DNA of 64,000 bases from Nonomuraea candida (GTDB lineage: Bacteria; Actinomycetota; Actinomycetes; Streptosporangiales; Streptosporangiaceae): contig NZ_JOAG01000004.1 of the NCBI RefSeq assembly GCF_000725485.1, forward strand, positions 186,001 to 250,000, written 5' to 3'. Positions 1 to 7,204 of the stretch are shown piece after piece. Position numbers and translations under genes: made by a program. The notes beneath the pieces are model-generated. The model was not told the DNA's origin, made no database searches, and saw only the letters and a list, made by a program, of their open reading frames with translations. Positions within the stretch are counted from its first letter, which is position 1. Each line of letters starts with the position of its first letter.

Positions 1-2788
1 CCAGGCGTATGGCCTGGTCGTAGATGGTCCGGTCGGGTGGGGAGGCGTCGGGGCGGCTGTGACGGATCAGCCAGCGCATCGCGGTGGTGGCGTCGCCCAG
101 GAAGGCGGCGACGATGTCGAGCAGGCTGGCGGCGGTTACCGCGTGCAGGTTCGGCCCTCCCTGGGAGGTGGTCGCGGTCAACTGCGCGAGGGCGGTGGCG
201 GAGTCGGCCGCGAAGTACGCCTCGGCCGCGTCCATGGCGGCGGGGCCGCCGAAGCGGGCGGTCTCCGGGAGGTAGGTGTCCCACTGCACGCGCGCCGTCA
301 GCCCGGCTCGACGGACTTGCTCGGTCCATGTGGTGACCTGGGCAGTGGCGTCGGTGAACCTGCTCTCGGCAACGGTAAGCCGGATGCGGAGGTGGTGGTC
401 GGGATCGCGGTAGCGAAGGAACCACCACTGGGCGTCGGCGCCGAGCGCGTCGATCAAGCGCGGCAGGTGGCGGGTGAGGATGGCGTCGTGCCGGTCAGGG
501 TGCCCGTACAGCTTGAGCGAGACCCGCCCGTGCTGGCCAGGCAGGAAACCGTCCTCTCGAGCGGTCACCTCGCGCGGGAGGTGAGGTTGCTGGGCAGACC
601 GGCCGGTCGCGGTGAGCGGGATCACGAGCTCGTGGGCGCGGCAGCCGATCCATCCGGCTGCGTCCGCTGAGGGGGCGGCGCGCAGCACGGCGGTGCCGGC
701 GCGGTCCACCTGGGCGCGCAGCAGGGCACGGTGTGCCGGCTCGCGGAGGTTGATCGGTAGGTGCTGGTCGCCGCCGCCGAGGCTGACCGTCTCCGGCAGC
801 GCCACCAGCTCCCGCCAGGCGGTCAGGGCGGCGTCCCACTTTGCCCATGCGGCCGAGGGCGCGGGCAGGTCGGCTGCGGTGAGCCGCCACCGGGCGGGCG
901 AGAGGATCGTACGCCCGTAGCGGAGCGCGGGGACGAACGGCAGCGCGGAGGCGGGGCCCCGGTCGAAGCCGGCGCACGGTGCTCGAAGGGCATGCGGCGC
1001 TTCGAGGAGGAACCGCACCAGTGGGTGCGTGTGCTGGATCAGGTTGACCGCGTTGAAGATCACCGGCTCGACGGTGCGACGGCGTGACAGCGACACCAGG
1101 TAGACGCCCCGCAGGTCGGCAGTGACGGCCAGATCGTCCAGAGCCACCACGTGGGCATCGCCGCTACCGTCGCCTACCGGCAGCAGGTCCGGCAGCACCT
1201 GAACGGCGCGGGCGACATTCTCGGTGACGGCGTACGGTGCCGGGGCCGATACCTGGACAGCAAGTGCGCCCCGAGTGCCTGTGGACAGGCTCCCGTACGC
1301 CTGGAGGTGCCCGTCGTCGAACAGGTCCAGGAACCGGCCGGTCATAGTCCCCACGGCACGCGAGGCGCCGACGACGACGAGCGTGAACCGGCCCTCGGCC
1401 AACGACTGTGGCGTGGCCGCCTCTACCCGTACGGTCAGCTCCGTGGTGGGCTGAACCGGCGCGTCCGGGCCCACACCGCCGAGGTCGGCGATCATGTCGT
1501 CGTCGAGCAGGATCTCGTGCTGGCGGCGTAGCGCGGCGTTGTGGGCCAGGGCCAGCAACTTGCGGTCGCGGTCGGCCAGCATCACCGTTTCGGGCGCGGG
1601 CGCACCGTCGTACCCGGCTGGGTAGCCGAGCCCGATGTCGGAGTCAACGGCGTCCCGGAGCGGGACCAAGGCGCGCGGGCCGTACCGGTCCAGGAACCGT
1701 TCATGCCAGGCCGCCCACTCAGCGGAGAGCACGGGTCGGCGGGCAAGACGGACCAGCGCGGCGGCTGCCGCAGCCGCCTCGGACGCGACTGCGGCGGGCA
1801 CCGTCACCTTCCCGTCCAGGTGCAGATCGACCGAGAGCGGCGGGCGCTTGGTGCGGTGGATTCCCGCCATCGCCGCCACCGCGCGTGCTCGATGCTCGCC
1901 CGCCGCTGCCATGGGTGCTCGGTCATGAGCAGCGAGGTCGTCGGCGATGACGCGCAGGCCCTTCACGATGTCGGCCACCTCGCCGATCTCGTCCGCATTC
2001 GCCGCGTCCAGCTCGTGGAGGAGGTGCCGCAGGGGATCACAGCGCGTCATGGGCGGGCGCAGATTGGTGAGCAGAAGGCGTTGGGCGACCAGCTCGGCCA
2101 CGAGTGCGTCGATGGTCGTCCCGGCAGTGCGCGGGCAGGCGGCCGACAGCCGGGTCATCAGCTCCGACACCAGAAGGGGCTCACGGGCCAGCCGGAGCGC
2201 CGTCCGTACGGGGCCGGTGGCGCGCACGCTCACATGCCCTGGGGCGCCGCCGGCCTCGGTGCTGGCGCGGTGTTCGAGCACCAGGCGGCCGTCACGCTCG
2301 AAGGCGAGGTTGTTGGCCATCACCTTCAGCCGCCGCCGGAGCGCCGTCTCGCCTTCCAGCCGGTGGACGACCCCGCCGAGCCATTCCGCGGTGATCCGGG
2401 CTCTCGGGTGGTGCGCGTCCCCGATGCGCACCGCGGGCAGGTCCGGCACGGAACTGATGCGTGCCGGAGCGACGCCGGCGAACAGGCCGAAGGGCGTGGC
2501 CCGGCCCGAGGCGCGCAGCAGGTAGCGCATCACGGAGAGCACCGCCCGGCGCGTTGCCAGGTCGGAGATGCGCCCTCCAGCGCAGATCTCGCGTACTCGC
2601 CGGGCCAGGTCGGGGCTGGCCTGCTCCACGGCCGCCGCGAACCCGGGCGTCTGCCACGTACGAGCCAGCCAAGCGCGCCAGGAAGTGGGACCGACCTCCG
2701 GGTCGGTCAGGTCGGGCCACGAGGCAATCTGCTGATCCGGCGGCCACGCTGGGGCACGCAACATGGCGGAGTCGAGGTATCGGTACAT
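1..2788 (-). CDS. Lantibiotic dehydratase (LanB), C-terminally cut by window edge
   Basis: The minus frame beginning ATG at 2788 (MYRYLDSAML) stays open for about 929 codons and leaves the window at base 1. I translated most of it by hand. It has the LanB signature RATPFGLFAGV near residue 100 and, towards the left edge, the SpaB-C/thiopeptide-type segment (RVSLKLYGHPDRHDAIL, then WWFLRYRDPDHHLRIRL). Class I LanB enzymes glutamylate Ser/Thr of a precursor from Glu-tRNA and eliminate to dehydro residues; the SpaB-C part does the elimination. It lies 93 nt downstream of the FxLD precursor on the same strand, so that peptide is the likely substrate. The SD is GGAGCGG. The cyclase LanC would have to lie beyond the left edge. 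Only the C-terminal end is missing. Confidence 0.9.
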   Translation of the reverse strand, partial: MYRYLDSAMLRAPAWPPDQQIASWPDLTDPEVGPTSWRAWLARTWQTPGFAAAVEQASPDLARRVREICAGGRISDLATRRAVLSVMRYLLRASGRATPFGLFAGVAPARISSVPDLPAVRIGDAHHPRARITAEWLGGVVHRLEGETALRRRLKVMANNLAFERDGRLVLEHRASTEAGGAPGHVSVRATGPVRTALRLAREPLLVSELMTRLSAACPRTAGTTIDALVAELVAQRLLLTNLRPPMTRCDPLRHLLHELDAANADEIGEVADIVKGLRVIADDLAAHDRAPMAAAGEHRARAVAAMAGIHRTKRPPLSVDLHLDGKVTVPAAVASEAAAAAAALVRLARRPVLSAEWAAWHERFLDRYGPRALVPLRDAVDSDIGLGYPAGYDGAPAPETVMLADRDRKLLALAHNAALRRQHEILLDDDMIADLGGVGPDAPVQPTTELTVRVEAATPQSLAEGRFTLVVVGASRAVGTMTGRFLDLFDDGHLQAYGSLSTGTRGALAVQVSAPAPYAVTENVARAVQVLPDLLPVGDGSGDAHVVALDDLAVTADLRGVYLVSLSRRRTVEPVIFNAVNLIQHTHPLVRFLLEAPHALRAPCAGFDRGPASALPFVPALRYGRTILSPARWRLTAADLPAPSAAWAKWDAALTAWRELVALPETVSLGGGDQHLPINLREPAHRALLRAQVDRAGTAVLRAAPSADAAGWIGCRAHELVIPLTATGRSAQQPHLPREVTAREDGFLPGQHGRVSLKLYGHPDRHDAILTRHLPRLIDALGADAQWWFLRYRDPDHHLRIRLTVAESRFTDATAQVTTWTEQVRRAGLTARVQWDTYLPETARFGGPAAMDAAEAYFAADSATALAQLTATTSQGGPNLHAVTAASLLDIVAAFLGDATTAMRWLIRHSRPDASPPDRTIYDQAIRL

Positions 2789-2813
2789 CAGCCGCTCCCG
2801 TGATTTTGGGGGT

Positions 2814-2848
2814 GCCCGACCGGCCGGGCAGCGGATGGCCGGTCGGGC
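2814..2848 (-). terminator. Perfect 12-bp hairpin between lanA and lanB
   Basis: Arms GCCCGACCGGCC (2814-2825) and GGCCGGTCGGGC (2837-2848) pair perfectly around an 11-nt loop, in the 93-nt gap between precursor and dehydratase. There is no long T run, so it may be a partial terminator or an RNA-stabilising stem. Such a stem between precursor and modifying enzyme commonly allows more precursor than enzyme to be made; that role is inferred. Confidence 0.6.
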
Positions 2849-2881
2849 GCTCGGTTCAGGCGTCGGATCTCGGCGGAGCGC

Positions 2882-3085
2882 CTACGTGCCGCAGCTCACG
2901 CATGCGGTCCCGCAGGTCGAGTTGCAGCCGTCGTCGGTCATGCGGATGAGCTGCTCGGCGGCCACGCCGGACTCGACGATGGTCACGTCCAGGTCGGCGA
3001 GCCACTCGGCGTCCCAGCCATGGCTGGTCTGATCGGGGGCGGGTGACGCGAGTGCTGCCGCGCCTCCGGAAGTGCGGGCGGTCAT
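2882..3085 (-). CDS. FxLD-family class I lanthipeptide precursor
   Basis: This is a 67-aa peptide. ATG at 3085 is chosen because AAGGAGGC lies 5-7 nt upstream; the frame could also open at 3160 but without an SD. The leader carries WLADLDVTIVESG, matching the FxLD-family box (F-x-L-D then V-x-V-x-E-S-G) except that Ala stands where Phe is expected. The core begins around TDDG and ends CNSTCGTACVSCGT, with Cys 54, 58, 62 and 65 and Ser/Thr 50, 56, 57, 60, 64 and 67 available for dehydration and lanthionine rings. Asp51-Asp52-Gly53 is a plausible isoaspartate site for the neighbouring methyltransferase. Genes for the methyltransferase (upstream) and LanB (downstream) flank it on the same strand. 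The family assignment is strong; ring pattern and activity are unknown. Confidence 0.9.
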   Translation of the reverse strand: MTARTSGGAAALASPAPDQTSHGWDAEWLADLDVTIVESGVAAEQLIRMTDDGCNSTCGTACVSCGT

Positions 3086-3120
3086 GACGGTGCCTCCTTC
3101 GTTGGGGCGGTTGGGGTTCC

Positions 3121-3163
3121 CCGGTGCCCCCGGGCAGGTCGTTTGACCTCCCGAGGGCACCGG
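3121..3163 (-). terminator. Long hairpin between FxLD methyltransferase and precursor
   Basis: CCGGTGCCC (3121-3129) pairs perfectly with GGGCACCGG (3155-3163). A second stem closes inside it (CGGGCAGGTC against GACCTCCCG with one bulge) around a GTTT loop. It begins 5 nt past the methyltransferase stop. It probably ends or protects the upstream transcript, so the precursor may need its own promoter; I could not recognise one in the remaining gap. Confidence 0.6.
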
Positions 3164-3167
3164 TGGT

Positions 3168-4376
3168 CTAGGGCCAGGTGACGACGACGGTTCCGTGCCG
3201 CTTCGACAGGACGCCGGCCGAGGGTGCCGGTGGGGTGGTGGTCTTGGGGAGGTACCGGATGGAGGCGGGGCCGCGCCGGTGGTACTTGTCCGCCCACTGG
3301 CGCAGCAGCTCCGCGTACCGGGCGGCGAGGGTTCCAGCCGAGGGGCCGTGAGCGTAGACGCCGCTCTCGTATCCGCTGCTCATGTCCTCGTTCGGTCGCG
3401 CCGCGCGGTAGGCGAAGCTGTCCCCGTTGATCAGAACGGGGACGCCCCTGAGGGCCGGGCGGGCGACCAGATCGCGGTCGATGGCCTCCTGGTCGGCGTG
3501 CAGCAGCGCCATGTCCGGGTCGTTGGTGAGCAGGAACAGTGCCTGCTCGTCGGGCATGTCGAACACCGCGCCGGACCAGCGTTCGAGCCTCGGCAGGTGC
3601 AGCGCCCGGCGCAACGCGTCCCTATCGACCTTGAGGTCCTCGTCATCCCAGCGCAGCACCACCCCGTCCTCGATCGTGACCGTCCGCTCGGTGTGGGACC
3701 CGGTTCCCTGGAACGGCACGAAGACGCACAACCCGTAGTCACGGCTGACCAGGCCCCCCGCGTCGTCCCGGTCGAACGCGATCCAGCGGGTCGTCCCCTT
3801 CATCCGCAGCGGAACGACGATGCGGCCGTCGTCGCCGAGCTGCTCGATCCAGGCGGGCGGGATGTCCCAGCTCCCGGCCGTGACGATGATCCTGTCGAAC
3901 GGGGCAGCCTCGGGGACGCCCCGCTCCGCGTCGGCCAGCATCACGTGCACGTGGTCGTAGCCGGCCTCGTGCAGGAAGGCGCCGGCGCGCTCGACGATGT
4001 CGGGGTCGATGTCCACCGTGGTGACGCGCCCGCTGTCGCCGACGAGTTCGGCCATCAGCGCGGCGTTGTAGCCGCCGCTGCCGACCTCGCACACGCGCAT
4101 GCCGGGCTTGATCTCAGCCGCTTCCAGCATGACGGCCTGGAGATGCGGGGCCGATACGGAGCTGAGGGTCAGGCCGTTGTCGTCGCGCTTGACGATCGGC
4201 GCGTTGTCCACGCCGTAGGCGACCTCTAGCGACTCGCCCGGCGTGAACAGGTGGCGCGGCACGGCGGCGAAGGCCGCCGCCACGGGCTCGGACTGGATCG
4301 CGCCCTGCTCACGGAGCTCGTGCACCATGGCGTCACGTAGCGCGGCGACGTCTTGGACGTCGTTGTCAGTGGTCAC
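3168..4376 (-). CDS. FxLD-system protein methyltransferase (PIMT-like)
   Basis: This is a 402-aa protein starting GTG at 4376 (upstream GAGGGGAC). The first about 220 residues match the protein-L-isoaspartate O-methyltransferase fold: a PRHLFTPGE segment, SAM motif VCEVGSGGYNAALMAEL, acidic VDIDPDIV and IIVTAGSWDIPPAW. About 180 further residues, absent from housekeeping PIMT, form a C-terminal domain typical of the FxLD-associated enzymes. Related LanS-type enzymes methylate Asp in a class I lanthipeptide, leading through succinimide to isoaspartate. By analogy the target here is an Asp of the 67-aa precursor, probably in DDG. It ends 83 nt before the precursor start. Confidence in family is high; the reaction on this peptide is inferred. 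Confidence 0.88.
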   Translation of the reverse strand: MTTDNDVQDVAALRDAMVHELREQGAIQSEPVAAAFAAVPRHLFTPGESLEVAYGVDNAPIVKRDDNGLTLSSVSAPHLQAVMLEAAEIKPGMRVCEVGSGGYNAALMAELVGDSGRVTTVDIDPDIVERAGAFLHEAGYDHVHVMLADAERGVPEAAPFDRIIVTAGSWDIPPAWIEQLGDDGRIVVPLRMKGTTRWIAFDRDDAGGLVSRDYGLCVFVPFQGTGSHTERTVTIEDGVVLRWDDEDLKVDRDALRRALHLPRLERWSGAVFDMPDEQALFLLTNDPDMALLHADQEAIDRDLVARPALRGVPVLINGDSFAYRAARPNEDMSSGYESGVYAHGPSAGTLAARYAELLRQWADKYHRRGPASIRYLPKTTTPPAPSAGVLSKRHGTVVVTWP

Positions 4377-4448
4377 AGGGTGAGTCCCCTCTTCGTGGTC
4401 GTGATGGGCAACGGGTCGATGGTGGCTGCTGACGTGGCCTACTGGGGG

Positions 4449-4775
4449 TCAGCCGCGCCGCCTGCTTCCCTTCAGGAAGGTGTCGGGCTCTGCGGCCTCC
4501 CCACGACGCAGATGCTCGTCGCGGTGCCCCTCGGCCAGAGCGATGTAGACGTCCATGGCCTGCCGATAACGCCCGCGACCGGTCTCCTCGTAGCCGCCAC
4601 CGCTGGCGGAGCGGAGCACGAAGAACTGGCCGCCCTCGGCCGCCCACTCGAACCGGCCGCAGCACGAGGTGTGCGAGACCCGCAGCAGGTTGCCGATCGG
4701 CTTGTACGGCACCCACGCGAAGGCGGGTTCGTCCTGCTCCGGCTCGGCCGTCTGGGGCTGGCGGGCTCTGGCCAT
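4449..4775 (-). CDS. Small conserved-looking protein of the lanthipeptide locus, unknown function
   Basis: This is a 108-aa protein. The frame extends to 5069, but ATG at 4775 (MARARQPQ) has GGAGAGGAG 4 nt upstream and is preferred. The middle reads WVPYKPIGNLLRVSHTSCCGRFEW followed by a Gly/aromatic segment GGQFFVLRSASGGGYEETGRG, then a helical AMDVYIALAEGHRDEHLRRG. No membrane segment or signal peptide is visible. It precedes the FxLD methyltransferase by 72 nt on the same strand, so it is likely cotranscribed. The adjacent Cys pair and the Gly-rich beta segment suggest a small folded domain. I do not recognise the family and give no function. Confidence 0.6.
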   Translation of the reverse strand: MARARQPQTAEPEQDEPAFAWVPYKPIGNLLRVSHTSCCGRFEWAAEGGQFFVLRSASGGGYEETGRGRYRQAMDVYIALAEGHRDEHLRRGEAAEPDTFLKGSRRRG

Positions 4776-5065
4776 GGTCTCCTCTCCACCCGGGTCCGAC
4801 TGTGCTCTGCGAGGGCGGGTGAGCAGTAACAGCAGCGTGGCGGCCCCGATCGGCCGCCGCCGTGGTGAAGCGGGCACCGGCGTGGGATGCTTCCGAACTG
4901 CTTGAGCTGATGGCGCAGGCTGGGCGTCAATCACTGGCGAGCGGACGCCCAGCCTGCGACCGGTGCGATGCGGCGGGGAAGACGACACCGGGCCGCACGC
5001 ACGCGGCATGGCAGTACGGCGCGCGAGGGTGCGCCGCGCGGTGACTGGCCGCTGCCATGCCACGG

Positions 5066-5908
5066 TCATTTGTCCTTGCGCTCGGCCATCACCATGAGGA
5101 AGTGCGGCGCGTCACGCAGGGGAGTACGTCCGCCTTCCTCCGGCATGAAGTCGATCGTGCGGACGACACCCGGGTCCTTGATGGCGAAGTCGCGCACCAG
5201 ATCCAGCACCTGGCGCTCGCTGCGGACGTAGATCGGCACACCGCCGTGCAGCTCGGCGTAGGCGGCTCTGCCTCGCTCGACTGCCTGCGGGTCCATGCCG
5301 TCCCCGGTCACGTGGGTCCCCACGACCACGCTGCGGGGAGCCAGGCGGGCCCGCAGGGCGAATCTGAGGTCGGTGCACTGCTCGTCGGTCAGGAAGTGCA
5401 GCACCGCGCCCAGGATGACTACGACCGGCTTGCCCAGCCACAGGTGAGCGCTCATGGCGTCGAGGACCTTGGCGCTCTGTCGTAGGTCCTGCTGCACCAC
5501 GCTGACGCCGGGGCCGCGCAGCAGCGCGCGGCAGGTCGTCACGACCACCTGGTCAGAGTCCAGGGCCAGCCACTTGACGTCCGGCTTGATGCCGGCGGCA
5601 GCGTCGTACAAGTCCGGCAGCCCGAGGGCGTCCATGCCCTGCACAGGCTTGCCGCAGCCCAGGTCGGCGAACTGGGTGTAGCCTCGGCGCGCGAGGTGGC
5701 GGACGACGCGGACCAGAGCGGCGGCGTTCTCCTGGGCCACCTCGTCCACCTTGTCGTGGATCGCCCTCTTGAGCTCGTCCACGGCTTCCCGGTCGGAAGC
5801 GAACGCCTCCTTGTCCGCCCCACGCAGCGCGGCGTAGGTGCGGGCGGGAACAGCCTCGGCCGGGTTGAAACTGGCGCCGGGTGGCGGCGTGAGCGGGATG
5901 TCGGTCAT
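5066..5908 (-). CDS. SAM-dependent methyltransferase (Methyltransf_19/DUF574-like)
   Basis: This is a 280-aa protein from ATG at 5908. A GTG at 5950 in the same frame would give 294 aa and a GTGA overlap with the kinase stop, so translational coupling from that codon is equally possible. Neither start has a strong SD. Motifs are FADLGCGKPV (SAM motif I), WLALDSDQVVVTTCRALL, and a DP-type loop VVILGAVLHFLTDEQCTDLRFALRARLAPRS. These match the actinobacterial S-adenosyl methyltransferase family often called DUF574. The substrate is unknown. It is the last gene of the run that starts with the radical SAM gene and is followed by a 290-nt gap before the lanthipeptide genes. Confidence 0.75.
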   Translation of the reverse strand: MTDIPLTPPPGASFNPAEAVPARTYAALRGADKEAFASDREAVDELKRAIHDKVDEVAQENAAALVRVVRHLARRGYTQFADLGCGKPVQGMDALGLPDLYDAAAGIKPDVKWLALDSDQVVVTTCRALLRGPGVSVVQQDLRQSAKVLDAMSAHLWLGKPVVVILGAVLHFLTDEQCTDLRFALRARLAPRSVVVGTHVTGDGMDPQAVERGRAAYAELHGGVPIYVRSERQVLDLVRDFAIKDPGVVRTIDFMPEEGGRTPLRDAPHFLMVMAERKDK

Positions 5909-5946
5909 CTGGGTCTCACTTGTTCGTCGAGGGGGCAGAGCAGGTG

Positions 5947-6615
5947 TCACCACGCGGCCGTCTTCGGCGGGTGGTCGTCGCGTACGGCGAAGAAGTTCGC
6001 GAGCCGGTTCCTGATCGTGACCGCGATCTGGTGAGCGTGGTCCGCGCCGATATCGACGCGCAGGACGTCGTATCCGGCCTGGATGAGCCGGTCGCACGCC
6101 TGCCGGTAGAAGTGGGCCTCGGCGTGGCTGGATCTGGGGGTGAGCTGGAACCGGTTGTGCGCCCCTCGTTCCGCCAGTCGCGCGGCGATCACCTCGGGTG
6201 CGCCTTCGAGGACCACCGCCAGGTCCGGCCGGTCGGCGAGGGAGTTCAGGGCCCACAGGAATGCCGGGTCCACCCCGTCGAAGCGCTGCATCACCAACGC
6301 GGACGGTACATATCGGTCGCAGAGCACGATCTCGCCGGCGTCCAGGTGGGGTTTGATCTCGGTTTCCAGGTGGTGGTAGCGGTCGGCGGCGTACAGGCAC
6401 GCCAGCGCGGGGCCGGTGACGGTCTCGGTCATCTCGCGGGCGATCTTGCCGAGCACTCCGTTGGAGGGTTCGGCGGTGGTGTGGACGTGCTCGCCATCGG
6501 CCACCAGGAGCTGCGACAGGTGCGCGACGATGGTCGACTTTCCGGCGCCGGAGGGGCCGTCGATGCTGATGAACAGGCCGCGTCGGTGGTCAGAAAAGGG
6601 TCGGAGCTGCGTCAT
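5947..6615 (-). CDS. Stand-alone dTMP kinase-like nucleotide kinase
   Basis: This is a 222-aa protein of usual TMK length. Walker A is IDGPSGAGKSTI near the N terminus, the DRY-type substrate loop is CDRYVPSALVMQRF, and a LID-like stretch follows around AERGAHNRFQL. The family phosphorylates dTMP to dTDP. ATG at 6615 overlaps the exonuclease end by 26 bp. The window holds a second TMK domain fused to an MFS permease next to topA, which looks like the housekeeping copy, so this one probably serves the local cassette. It could phosphorylate another nucleoside monophosphate; the sequence does not settle this. Confidence 0.85.
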   Translation of the reverse strand: MTQLRPFSDHRRGLFISIDGPSGAGKSTIVAHLSQLLVADGEHVHTTAEPSNGVLGKIAREMTETVTGPALACLYAADRYHHLETEIKPHLDAGEIVLCDRYVPSALVMQRFDGVDPAFLWALNSLADRPDLAVVLEGAPEVIAARLAERGAHNRFQLTPRSSHAEAHFYRQACDRLIQAGYDVLRVDIGADHAHQIAVTIRNRLANFFAVRDDHPPKTAAW

Positions 6616-7204
6616 CGGTCGATCCTTCGCGGGAGGTTGTCGGGTCGGTCAGCAGGGCGGCCAGCGGCAGCGGTTCCGCGCCGGTGGCGAGGTGCGCGAG
6701 GAGACGGGCGCAGACGAGGGCGTCGTAGGCCGCGCGGTGAGGTGCCAGGCCGGCGGGCAGGCCGGTGGCGAGCTTCAGTTCCTCCGCGAGCACGCCGAGC
6801 TTGTACGAGGGGCGGCCCGGCAGGAGGCGGCGGGCCAGCTTGAGGGTGTCGATGACCAGGGAGGGCTGGAACCCGGGCAGTTCCCGGGCCAGCACGCTGA
6901 GGTCCACGTGCGCGTTGTGCGCCACGAAGATGGCGCCGCCGAAGGCCGCCATGATGTCCGGGGCGTACTCGGCAGCCGGCGGGGCGGATGCCACCTGCTG
7001 GTTGGAGATGCCGTGGATGCGGCAGGCGAGCGGTGTGATCGGCCTCGGCGGCTTCACCAGCCACGTGAGCGGTTCTCCTAGCGTGCCCTGGTCGATCGGG
7101 ACGATGGCCAGCTCGACCAGGTCAGGAGGTTGTTGCCCGTTGCCTTCGACGTCCGCGACGGCGTAGCGGAACGCCGTCCACGCCTGCCTGTCGATGTCAG
7201 CCAT
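6590..7204 (-). CDS. DEDDh 3'-5' exonuclease (DnaQ-like)
   Basis: This is a 204-aa protein with Exo I VADVEGNG (Asp18, Glu20), Exo II FVAHNAHVDLSVL and Exo III PHRAAYDALVCARLL, so all four metal ligands and the catalytic His are present. The first motif has Val between Asp and Glu instead of Thr. The family removes nucleotides from 3' ends of DNA or RNA. ATG at 7204 lies inside the end of the radical SAM gene (8-bp overlap), and its own end overlaps the kinase by 26 bp, so the three are translationally linked. No polymerase domain is fused, which argues against a replication epsilon subunit. Confidence 0.85.
   Translation of the reverse strand: MADIDRQAWTAFRYAVADVEGNGQQPPDLVELAIVPIDQGTLGEPLTWLVKPPRPITPLACRIHGISNQQVASAPPAAEYAPDIMAAFGGAIFVAHNAHVDLSVLARELPGFQPSLVIDTLKLARRLLPGRPSYKLGVLAEELKLATGLPAGLAPHRAAYDALVCARLLAHLATGAEPLPLAALLTDPTTSREGSTDDAAPTLF

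Noticed and set aside
5947..6615. Housekeeping tmk
   Set aside because: The fusion beside topA and holB has the conserved context; this copy sits in an accessory operon.
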